From Deltaproteobacteria bacterium (GTDB taxonomy: Bacteria; Desulfobacterota; Desulfarculia; Adiutricales; Adiutricaceae), in the NCBI GenBank assembly GCA_031279155.1, contig JAITJB010000018.1, forward strand, positions 1 through 8,192: DNA of 8,192 nt, in the 5' to 3' direction. The notes under the pieces were generated by a model. The model saw nothing but the letters and a program-made list of their open reading frames with translations, was not told where the DNA came from and searched no databases. Shown one piece after another: positions 1 through 5,484 of the stretch. The number at the start of each line of letters is the position of its first letter. The stretch's first letter is position 1. A program made the translations under genes and the position numbers.

Positions 1-967
1 ACATCAACAATTACAAGATGTTAAAAGTCTAAAAAAATATAATTATGACAATAATTCAATTAGTATTAGCTGTTATAGACCTTTTTGTAAGCAAAATATT
101 TATTTTAATCGATCTTTAATTTGCCGTTTATATTTAATGCCAAAACTATTCCCAACCCAAAATCATGAAAATATGGTTATATGTGTTCCTGGACCTGGTG
201 GGAAAAAAGATTTTATGCCATTAATTGTAGATTGCATACCTGATTTGCATTTTAATGGAGATTCTCAATGTTTTCCTCGTTATTATTACGAAGAAGCCAC
301 TCAAACCCAAAATCGTCTTTTCGGATCTAAAGATACCGTCGGCGGCTACACCCGGCGCGACGCCATCACTGACTATATTCTCAAGGAATGTCAAAGCCAA
401 TACGGCCCCAAGATTACTAAAGACGATATCTTTTACTACGTTTACGGCCTTCTTCACTCCGAAGACTACCGGACCGCTTTTTCAGCTGATCTTAAAAAAT
501 CGCTTCCCAGGATTCCTTTGGTATCTGGCGGGTTTGAAGATTTTCAGATCTTCGCTAAAGCTGGCCGCGATCTAGCTAAGCTCCATCTTAACTATGAAAC
601 CGTCAAGCCTTACGACAAGGTTACCATAACCGGCGAGGACAAAGGCAACTTCACGGTGACCAAAATGCGCTTTGAAAATAAAAGCGACAAATCGGTCATC
701 AATTACAATCATGCCGTCAAAATCGCCAATATCCCCTTGGAAGCCTACGACTACGTGGTCAATGGCCGTTCGGCCATTGAGTGGATACTAGATCGCTACC
801 AGGTTAAGATTGATAAAGACAGCGGTATCAAAAATGACCCCAATGATTGGGCAACTGAACACAATCAGCCAAGGTATATCTTGGACCTTTTGCTCAGAAT
901 CATTACGGTCAGCTTAGAGACCATGAAAATCGTGAGTAGCCTACCGACAATTGATTTTAACGCTTAA
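1..967 (+). CDS. Type ISP restriction-modification enzyme, C-terminal part (5' end outside window)
   Basis: The reading frame is open from base 2 to the TAA at 965-967 (followed at once by TAG), giving 321 residues with no start needed inside the window; the ATG at 137 is internal. The protein carries motifs I recognise from the C-terminal end of single-polypeptide type ISP enzymes (LlaBIII/LlaGI-like): CYRPFCKQNIYF near the start, then LFPT, PDLHFNG.SQCFPRY, KDDIFYYVYGLLHSEDYR, LPRIPL, LHLNYE, IPLEAYDYVVNGRSAIEW and SGIKNDPNDW. In that family one chain has nuclease, helicase, N6-adenine methyltransferase, coupler and target-recognition domains; what is visible should be mainly the target-recognition end. 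Nuclease, helicase and methyltransferase motifs would lie upstream and cannot be checked. Base composition changes sharply near base 300 although family motifs continue on both sides. No recognisable terminator follows. Confidence 0.85.
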   Translation, partial: HQQLQDVKSLKKYNYDNNSISISCYRPFCKQNIYFNRSLICRLYLMPKLFPTQNHENMVICVPGPGGKKDFMPLIVDCIPDLHFNGDSQCFPRYYYEEATQTQNRLFGSKDTVGGYTRRDAITDYILKECQSQYGPKITKDDIFYYVYGLLHSEDYRTAFSADLKKSLPRIPLVSGGFEDFQIFAKAGRDLAKLHLNYETVKPYDKVTITGEDKGNFTVTKMRFENKSDKSVINYNHAVKIANIPLEAYDYVVNGRSAIEWILDRYQVKIDKDSGIKNDPNDWATEHNQPRYILDLLLRIITVSLETMKIVSSLPTIDFNA

Positions 968-1056
968 TAGTAACCGATACCATAACAAGACTTCAACAAG
1001 ACTACATCTTCCCCTTTTCTGTCGGCTGGAATCTACTTCCGTCATGAGGCTCATTT

Positions 1057-1102
1057 GTCTAGACGCTTCTTCCTGTCTGGAAACTGCTTTAGTCTAGACG
1101 CT
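1057..1102. repeat. Two copies of an 11-bp direct repeat, 35 bp apart
   Basis: GTCTAGACGCT occurs at 1057-1067 and again at 1092-1102. Its first eight bases, GTCTAGAC, are a perfect palindrome, so each copy could bind a dimeric protein. The octamer GCTTCTTC also recurs, at 1065-1072 and 1115-1122, so the stretch may be a decayed duplication. No function is assigned. Confidence 0.5.
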
Positions 1103-1303
1103 CACACGCCTGATCGCTTCTTCGATCTCATGGCCGATGACCTTGGCTCTGACGCTAACCCTCACAGGCTCGCCAACCAGGCCGAGATTTTAAATTTTAT
1201 TTATTACTTTCAACTAGTTAAACCGCAACCTCCCGGCCATTGGCGCCATTATTCTTACCTGGCTTTTGACAATAAAAATATAGGAAAAATCAATACTAAA
1301 CCC

Positions 1304-1331
1304 TTGCTAATTTTTCTTTATGATGTATAAT
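1304..1331 (+). promoter_or_regulatory. Probable sigma70-type promoter for csrA-fliW
   Basis: A perfect -10 hexamer TATAAT lies at 1326-1331, preceded after a 16-bp spacer by TTGCTA at 1304-1309, which matches four of six positions of TTGACA. Transcription would start near 1338, giving csrA a leader of roughly 58 bases that contains the hairpin at 1342-1371. The flanking DNA is AT-rich, which favours a promoter but also raises the chance of a random match. Confidence 0.6.
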
Positions 1332-1341
1332 TACCATTTCA

Positions 1342-1371
1342 GCCTCAAACAGGGGTTTTGACACCTGAGGC
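1342..1371 (+). promoter_or_regulatory. Hairpin in the csrA leader
   Basis: GCCTC at 1342-1346 can pair with GAGGC at 1367-1371, and AGG at 1351-1353 with CCT at 1364-1366, across a four-base AAAC bulge and with a roughly ten-base loop. It begins a few bases after the inferred transcription start and ends just before the weak ribosome-binding site GAGGA (1378-1382). No T-run follows, so it does not look like a terminator. A role in control or stability of csrA mRNA is an inference from position only. Confidence 0.45.
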
Positions 1372-1395
1372 GCCATTGAGGACACACAGTGTAAC

Positions 1396-1647
1396 GTGTT
1401 GATATTAACCAGAAAAATAGGCGAGACCGTCACAATCGGTGACGACATCAAAATTCAAGTGGTCGACGTCAGGGGTCGTCAGGTCCGGTTAGGCATCACC
1501 GCGCCCTCGGAATGGTCTGTCCACCGTGAGGAAATTTTTCTGCGCATCCACCAACAAAATCTTGAGTCAATGTCAACTCTTACCACCGATCTTGAGAGCG
1601 CTGTCCGCCTGTTTGGTGAAAAAAATTCTGAGGACGATTCCCAATGA
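1396..1647 (+). CDS. csrA: Carbon storage regulator CsrA
   Basis: CsrA is a small dimeric RNA-binding protein that recognises GGA in mRNA leaders and usually blocks ribosome access; in flagellated bacteria it often represses flagellin. The 83-residue product shows the hallmark N terminus MLILTRKIGE, the VRGRQVRLGI strand and WSVHREEI, with the RNA-contacting residues L4 and R44 in place. It has about 20 residues beyond the roughly 61-residue E. coli form, as expected for CsrA proteins controlled by FliW. The GTG start at 1396 gives the conserved N terminus; the next codon, TTG, would remove only one residue. GAGGA at 1378-1382 is a distant ribosome-binding site, and its GGA could be a site for self-repression (inference). 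It overlaps fliW by four bases and both probably share the promoter at 1304-1331. Confidence 0.95.
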   Translation: MLILTRKIGETVTIGDDIKIQVVDVRGRQVRLGITAPSEWSVHREEIFLRIHQQNLESMSTLTTDLESAVRLFGEKNSEDDSQ

Positions 1648-2117
1648 GCGAACGGCCTACCTCAGGGGAAAATCCCGCCCAGATGATCAAGATAGATACC
1701 CAAAGATTTGGGCCCATGGAGTTCCCTGAGCAATCGATAATTACGGTGCTGGAAGGGATCATCGGTTTTCCCACTCTGGTCAAGTATGTCTTAATACAAA
1801 GACCCAACGACGCCCCCTTTTACTGGCTCCAGAGTGTCGATGACCCGACCATGGCCCTGGTCCTAGTAAACCCTGTTCTTTTCAAGGCCGACTACAACCC
1901 GCGCCTCCCGGAGAGCCTTAGCGGCCAACTCCTAGCCAACGATGGCGACATCACCCTCTTTGCCATTGTCACCATCCCCCCTGGCCGGCCCCAAGAAATG
2001 ACGGCCAACTTGCTTGGCCCCCTAGCCATCAATCCCAAAAGCCGCCTAGCTCGCCAGGTTGTTTTGGATGACAGCCTCTATACCCACCGCCAACCCATCA
2101 TCCCGGCACGTGGCTAA
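1644..2117 (+). CDS. fliW: Flagellar assembly factor FliW (CsrA antagonist)
   Basis: FliW is a cytoplasmic protein that binds either flagellin or CsrA; when flagellin is secreted, freed FliW sequesters CsrA and relieves repression of flagellin translation. The 157-residue product is of normal family length and has the FliW features: an N-terminal TQRFGPMEFPEQSIITVLEG followed by IIGFP, then FYWLQSVDDPTMALVLVNP, LFAIVTIP and the TANLLGPLAINPKSRLARQVVL segment. The ATG lies inside the csrA stop (ATGA at 1644-1647), with GAGGA at 1630-1634 as ribosome-binding site, so translation is coupled to csrA. About 13 N-terminal residues precede the conserved start of the domain. No flagellin or other flagellar gene is present in the window, so the partner must be encoded elsewhere. 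Confidence 0.93.
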   Translation: MSERPTSGENPAQMIKIDTQRFGPMEFPEQSIITVLEGIIGFPTLVKYVLIQRPNDAPFYWLQSVDDPTMALVLVNPVLFKADYNPRLPESLSGQLLANDGDITLFAIVTIPPGRPQEMTANLLGPLAINPKSRLARQVVLDDSLYTHRQPIIPARG

Positions 2118-2141
2118 CTGGTCGGCGCTTCAGGCCCAATC

Positions 2142-3212
2142 GTGACCAACCAGGCGACCTCATTGATAGCCCAATACGGAAAATACTTAGCCGTTCGGGC
2201 CCGTTCTCCCCACACCTGTCGGGCATATTTGGGGGATCTTAGGCTTTACGCTGATTTTCTCAAAGCCCGCAATCTTGAGCTAACGCAGGCCACACGCAGG
2301 GAAATTCGGGACTTCGTCTTTAGCTTGAGAAAATCGCGGAACAATTCCTCTATCAATAGAACGCTTTCAACCCTTAGATCTTTTTACAGTTACCTGATTG
2401 ATAACTCTGAGGCTTCAAACAACCCTGCGGCCTCGGTACGTGGTCCCAAGCTCCCGGCCTTAAAGCCGATGTTTTTATCTCAATCAGATACCTTTAACCT
2501 TTTAGAAGATCGTAGTTTAGAAGACCAAAGTTTAAAAGATCAGAATTTAGAAGCTCATAATTTAAAAGATCATAGTATAAAAGATTATAGTAATGCTAGG
2601 ACTTTTTCCGATTGCCATCAAACCGACCAACAAAGTTCAAAACCCCCTAAGGCCGAAACGCCCCTCAGCCGCGCCATGTTGGCCCGCGACCAAGCCGTTT
2701 TGGAGCTCTTATACTCCTCAGGCCTTCGCGTAGGCGAATTGGTGGCCTTAGATTTAGGCGATCTGGACCGCCGAAATTCCAGGGTCATAGTTCGGCACGG
2801 TAAGGGCGGTAAAGACCGCTTAGTTCCGGTGGGCCTACCTGCCTTAAAAGCCTTAGATAGCTGGCTTAAATTGCGGGGGAGCGTCTATAGGAAGCTATCT
2901 AAGGATTCAGAGGCCTTATTTTTGGGCCAGCACGGCCAAAGACTTTGGGATCGTCAGGTCCGCCGGATCCTAACTAAACGGGCTAGAAATTGCGGAGTCG
3001 ATCCCCGCATCAGCCCCCACGGCCTAAGGCACAGCTTCGCTACCCACTTACTTACGGCCGGCGCCGATCTTAAGGCCATCCAAGAAATGCTAGGACATTC
3101 TTCTTTGGCGGTTACCCAACGTTACACTCACCTGGATCTGGATAAACTCCGCCTGGCCTACCAGGCCCATCCCAGAGCCCTTGACAATAACTCCAATAAA
3201 GACTTACTTTAA
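2142..3212 (+). CDS. xerC: Tyrosine recombinase XerC with a repeat-bearing insertion
   Basis: XerC acts with XerD at the dif site to resolve chromosome dimers. The 356-residue product has the N-terminal core-binding domain (about residues 5-105, with SPHTCRAYLGDLR) and the catalytic domain. All six expected catalytic residues are visible: R196 in SSGLRVGEL, K221 in HGKGGKDR, H293 and R296 in HGLRH, H319 in LGHSS and nucleophile Y328 in QRYTH. The end AHPRA fits XerC better than XerD. The protein is 50-60 residues longer than usual: about 60 residues separate LL (120-121) from RD (182-183), where relatives have about a dozen. The extra segment contains six five-residue repeats (121-150) encoded by 15-bp DNA repeats. 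The start is GTG, 24 bases after fliW, with only a weak ribosome-binding site. Confidence 0.9.
   Translation: MTNQATSLIAQYGKYLAVRARSPHTCRAYLGDLRLYADFLKARNLELTQATRREIRDFVFSLRKSRNNSSINRTLSTLRSFYSYLIDNSEASNNPAASVRGPKLPALKPMFLSQSDTFNLLEDRSLEDQSLKDQNLEAHNLKDHSIKDYSNARTFSDCHQTDQQSSKPPKAETPLSRAMLARDQAVLELLYSSGLRVGELVALDLGDLDRRNSRVIVRHGKGGKDRLVPVGLPALKALDSWLKLRGSVYRKLSKDSEALFLGQHGQRLWDRQVRRILTKRARNCGVDPRISPHGLRHSFATHLLTAGADLKAIQEMLGHSSLAVTQRYTHLDLDKLRLAYQAHPRALDNNSNKDLL
2501..2590 (+). repeat. Six tandem 15-bp repeats inside xerC
   Basis: Units begin at 2501, 2516, 2531, 2546, 2561 and 2576, with approximate consensus TTTARAAGATCATAG. Because 15 is a multiple of three the array stays in frame and encodes L[EK][DA]x[SN] five-residue units (LEDRS, LEDQS, LKDQN, LEAHN, LKDHS, IKDYS). 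By hand count G+C is 22 of 90 bases, far below the surrounding gene. The units have diverged, so the array is not a very recent expansion. AT-rich, serine/glutamine-rich non-repeat sequence follows to about 2645 within the same insertion. Confidence 0.9.
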
Positions 3213-3233
3213 GGTCTTTTCGAAGGAATAAAA

Positions 3234-3782
3234 TTGTTAGATCCTTTTCACGCCACAACTATTATTTCCGTCCGCCACAACGGTCAAGTCGCTGTCTGCG
3301 GCGACGGCCAGGTGACCATAGGTCATACGGTGGCCAAAAATAGCGCCAAAAAGGTCAGAAAAGTCAATCAAGGCCGCGTGCTCTGTGGCTTCGCCGGCAC
3401 GGCCAGCGACGCTTTTACCATTATGGAATTATTCGAGCAGCACTTAGAAAAATATCCCTCTAATCTACCTAAGGCCTGCGTAGAGCTGGCCAAGGAGTGG
3501 CGGCTTGACCGGCGCTTCCGCCGCTTAGAGGCCGTTTTGATAGCCTCAGACGCCTCTGAAACCTTCCAAATTTCTGGAAGCGGCGACGTCTTAACACCCG
3601 ACGATAACGTCATGGCAATTGGCAGCGGCGGCGTCTACGCCTTAGCTGCGGCCCGGGCCTTAATTAGGCACGCGCCTAAGCTTAAAGCTGACCAAATCGC
3701 CCAGGAATCTATGAAAATTGCAGCTGAAATCTGCCTGTACACTAACGACAATCTGACGTTAGAAGTCTTGGATTCCAAATAA
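3234..3782 (+). CDS. hslV: ATP-dependent protease HslVU, peptidase subunit HslV
   Basis: HslV (ClpQ) is the proteasome-like N-terminal threonine peptidase that stacks with HslU to degrade unfolded and regulatory proteins in the cytoplasm. The 182-residue product contains TTIISVRHNGQVAV, CGDGQVTIG, KKVRKV, GFAGTASDAFT, VELAKEW, SGSGDVL, AIGSGGVYALAAARAL and the C-terminal LYTNDN, all family signatures. The catalytic threonine should be T8 after removal of the short propeptide MLDPFHA, as in other HslV proteins with a brief leader. The TTG start at 3234 is favoured by AAGGA at 3223-3227 six bases upstream. It follows xerC by 21 bases, so it probably shares a transcript with it. hslU comes only after an unusual 254-base gap. 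Confidence 0.95.
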   Translation: MLDPFHATTIISVRHNGQVAVCGDGQVTIGHTVAKNSAKKVRKVNQGRVLCGFAGTASDAFTIMELFEQHLEKYPSNLPKACVELAKEWRLDRRFRRLEAVLIASDASETFQISGSGDVLTPDDNVMAIGSGGVYALAAARALIRHAPKLKADQIAQESMKIAAEICLYTNDNLTLEVLDSK

Positions 3783-3790
3783 TAATCTCG

Positions 3791-3950
3791 TCTAGCTTTG
3801 GCTAGCAACGGCCAGCCAGACCTTGCCAAGGCTTGCAACGGCCAGCCAGAGCTTATAAAGGCTAGCCAAAGCTTATTAAGGCTTGCCTAAAATTGCAACA
3901 CCTTGCCAAAGCTTGCATGCTTTTGCCATCAATTGCCAGAACTTGCTAGC
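3791..3950. repeat. Degenerate 10-bp-period tandem array between hslV and hslU
   Basis: Cut into ten-base blocks from 3791, the sequence gives 16 related units with consensus near GCTTGCCAAR. The GC dinucleotide at block positions 5-6 is present in 14 of 16 blocks and T at position 3 in 14 of 16, with no slip in register. A higher-order duplication is also visible: GCAACGGCCAGCCAGA occurs at 3805-3820 and 3835-3850, 30 bp apart. Ten is not a multiple of three and stops occur, so the array is not coding. Some blocks form small palindromes (CCTTGCCAAGG at 3821-3831, GGCTAGCC at 3860-3867). The period is close to one turn of DNA. Function is unknown. Confidence 0.85.
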
Positions 3951-3957
3951 AATCTAA

Positions 3958-3985
3958 GACCAACTGGCCCAAGGTCCAATTGGTC
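3958..3985. repeat. Inverted repeat upstream of hslU
   Basis: GACCAA at 3958-3963 is mirrored by TTGGTC at 3980-3985 with a 16-base centre; CCAATTGG at 3976-3983 is itself an 8-bp palindrome and GGTCC occurs twice (3973-3977 and 3982-3986). No T-run follows, so it is not an intrinsic terminator. It could be an operator or an mRNA hairpin, but six-base arms are short. Confidence 0.4.
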
Positions 3986-4005
3986 CCCCATAATCCCTAA
4001 CCTTG

Positions 4006-4025
4006 TAAGGAGACGCTTTTTAGCG
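4006..4025 (+). promoter_or_regulatory. Strong but distant ribosome-binding site and mini-hairpin before hslU
   Basis: TAAGGAG at 4006-4012 is a near-perfect Shine-Dalgarno sequence, but its end lies 24 bases before the ATG at 4037 and no ATG, GTG or TTG lies in frame between them. A small hairpin, CGCT at 4014-4017 and AGCG at 4022-4025 around TTTT, sits in between and would shorten the effective distance. Whether ribosomes use it for the ATG at 4037 is inferred. Confidence 0.45.
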
Positions 4026-4036
4026 ACCACCAAAAC

Positions 4037-5443
4037 ATGAGTACAGCTAAGACAACTAAGACCAAAAACCAACCACCCGCCGAGACCCCACCCGTAACCG
4101 GCGGACTAGATATGACCCCCAAGCAGATCGTAGCCGAGCTCGACCGCTACATAATTGGTCAATCAGAGGCTAAACGAGCCGTGGCCATCGCCTTAAGGAG
4201 CCGCTACAGGCGCCTTTTGGCGCCTCAAAGCATGCGCGAGGAGATAACCCCTAAAAATATTCTCATGAGCGGCCCCACTGGTTGCGGTAAAACCGAGATC
4301 GCTAGAAGGCTGGCTAAGCTCACCAACTCGCCCTTTGTCAGGGTCGAGGCTTCTTCCTTTACCGAGGTTGGCTACATGGGCCGCGACGTGGAAAGTATCA
4401 TCCGCGATCTCTTGGAAGCCTCCATTACCATGGTCACCAAGGAACAACACGAGCGCAATAAAGAATCCATCGAAAGAGCCGCCGAAGAAAAGCTCATCAC
4501 TTTACTTCTGCCGGGCTTCGCCAAATACTCTGGCGGTCCGCCTTCGGCTAAACCCCATGATTCTACTAGAGAAAAACTGCGTAAACTTTTAAAAGAGGGT
4601 AAGCTCGATAAAGCCACCGTGGAAGTTGAGGTGGAAAGTAAGCCCAACATCCCGGTCATGATGGCTGGCTCAAATTTTGAGGATTTTGAGAGATCCATGG
4701 CCGATACTCTCAATACCTTTTTTCCCAAAAAGTCCTCCAAAAAGAAGATGACCACCGACGAGGCCTTAAAGTTTTTGGCCTCCAGAGAAGCCGAACGGGT
4801 CCTAGACGAGGGGGCCATATTAGAGGAAGCCAAAAAGCGCTGCGAGCAGCAGGGCATAGTCTTCATCGATGAGATCGATAAAGTCATCAGTCACCGCCTG
4901 CCCGGCGGTTCTCGTACCGATGTCAGCGGCGAGGGCGTCCAAAGAGATTTATTACCCATAGTTGAGGGCACAGTCGTTCCTCACCGCCGTTCGGGCGGCA
5001 TCAAGACCGACCACATCCTCTTTATCTGCGCCGGAGCGTTCCACGGATCTACCCCTAGCGAACTTATGCCGGAATTTCAGGGGCGCTTTCCGATTAGAGT
5101 TGAGCTCACGCCCCTATCGAAAGCCGATTTCCAGCGCGTTTTAACTGAACCCTCAAACTCCTTAATCAGCCAGTACCAAACCATGCTGGCCACCGAAAAC
5201 GTGGAATTGTGCTTCACCGATGAAGCCATCGAGTGCATGGCTTCCATCGCCCACTCGGTCAATGAGACCAACGAGAACATCGGGGCCCGACGACTTTACA
5301 CCATCATGGAGTGCTTACTAGAAGACGTTTCCTTTGAGGCCTCCGACATTGGCCCCACCAAGGTGGTCATTACCCCCAAGTACGTCAAAGAGCGTCTCGA
5401 CAAGGTGGCCAAGGACGAGGATCTGCGCAAGTTTATCCTCTAA
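4037..5443 (+). CDS. hslU: ATP-dependent protease HslVU, ATPase subunit HslU
   Basis: HslU (ClpY) is the hexameric AAA+ unfoldase that feeds substrates into HslV. The 468-residue product has the N-terminal MTPKQIVAELDRYIIGQ, Walker A GPTGCGKT at 79-86, the pore-loop region with GYMG at 112-115, an inserted I domain at about 128-265, Walker B FIDEID at 276-281, the ELMPEFQGRFPIRVEL segment, sensor-2 region GARRLYTIMECLLED, and the C-terminal tail EDLRKFIL that docks into HslV. The usual pore residues are GYVG, so M114 is a conservative difference. A 25-residue K/T/P-rich segment precedes M26; starting at M26 (base 4112, weak GGCGGA upstream) would give 443 residues, the E. coli length. I keep the first ATG because the strong Shine-Dalgarno lies upstream of it, but the start is uncertain. 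Confidence 0.93.
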   Translation: MSTAKTTKTKNQPPAETPPVTGGLDMTPKQIVAELDRYIIGQSEAKRAVAIALRSRYRRLLAPQSMREEITPKNILMSGPTGCGKTEIARRLAKLTNSPFVRVEASSFTEVGYMGRDVESIIRDLLEASITMVTKEQHERNKESIERAAEEKLITLLLPGFAKYSGGPPSAKPHDSTREKLRKLLKEGKLDKATVEVEVESKPNIPVMMAGSNFEDFERSMADTLNTFFPKKSSKKKMTTDEALKFLASREAERVLDEGAILEEAKKRCEQQGIVFIDEIDKVISHRLPGGSRTDVSGEGVQRDLLPIVEGTVVPHRRSGGIKTDHILFICAGAFHGSTPSELMPEFQGRFPIRVELTPLSKADFQRVLTEPSNSLISQYQTMLATENVELCFTDEAIECMASIAHSVNETNENIGARRLYTIMECLLEDVSFEASDIGPTKVVITPKYVKERLDKVAKDEDLRKFIL

Positions 5444-5484
5444 GCCCCATTTAGTTTTCTGGCTTTTACAATTGGATTTTCCTT

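Larger units (their letters stand above)
968..1395. other. Intergenic region between restriction gene and csrA
   Basis: This 428-base gap shows no gene I can support. It contains a 9-bp direct repeat, AACAAGACT, at 984-992 and 995-1003, an 11-bp direct repeat at 1057-1067 and 1092-1102, an AT-rich stretch from about 1190 to 1335, a sigma70-like promoter at 1304-1331 and a hairpin at 1342-1371. A TTG-started frame (1055-1330) resembles no family I know and is not called. The gap may be the junction between an acquired restriction locus and the conserved csrA-to-arg block, but no tRNA, integrase or attachment site is visible to prove it. Confidence 0.6.

Noticed and set aside
1266..1271. Perfect TTGACA
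   Set aside because: No acceptable -10 hexamer at 16-18 bases downstream.
1055..1330. TTG-started 91-codon open frame between the restriction gene and csrA
   Set aside because: Start is TTG without a clear ribosome-binding site, the product resembles no known family, it overlaps the csrA promoter and the short repeats, and the composition is mixed; likely chance.
1358..1363. Perfect TTGACA just before csrA
   Set aside because: No -10 hexamer at 16-18 bases (the sequence there is GACACAC-like), and it lies inside the leader hairpin.
2502..2591. XerC repeats as a pentapeptide-repeat (right-handed beta helix) fold
   Set aside because: Leucine recurs every five residues but the A/S-D/N-L pattern of that family is absent, and there are only six charged units, so a disordered loop is more likely.
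3635..3838. Minus-strand open frame across the end of hslV and the start of the 10-bp array
   Set aside because: Antisense shadow of hslV running into noncoding repeats; no ribosome-binding site or family match.
3791..3950. CRISPR array
   Set aside because: Units are 10 bp, contiguous and degenerate, with no unique spacers and no cas genes.
3951..4036. Terminator between hslV and hslU
   Set aside because: Inverted repeats exist but none is followed by a T-run, so an intrinsic terminator is not supported.
4372..4887. 171-codon open frame on the minus strand inside hslU
   Set aside because: It is antisense to a well-conserved gene, is serine-rich as expected from the complement of such codons, and has no recognisable domain.
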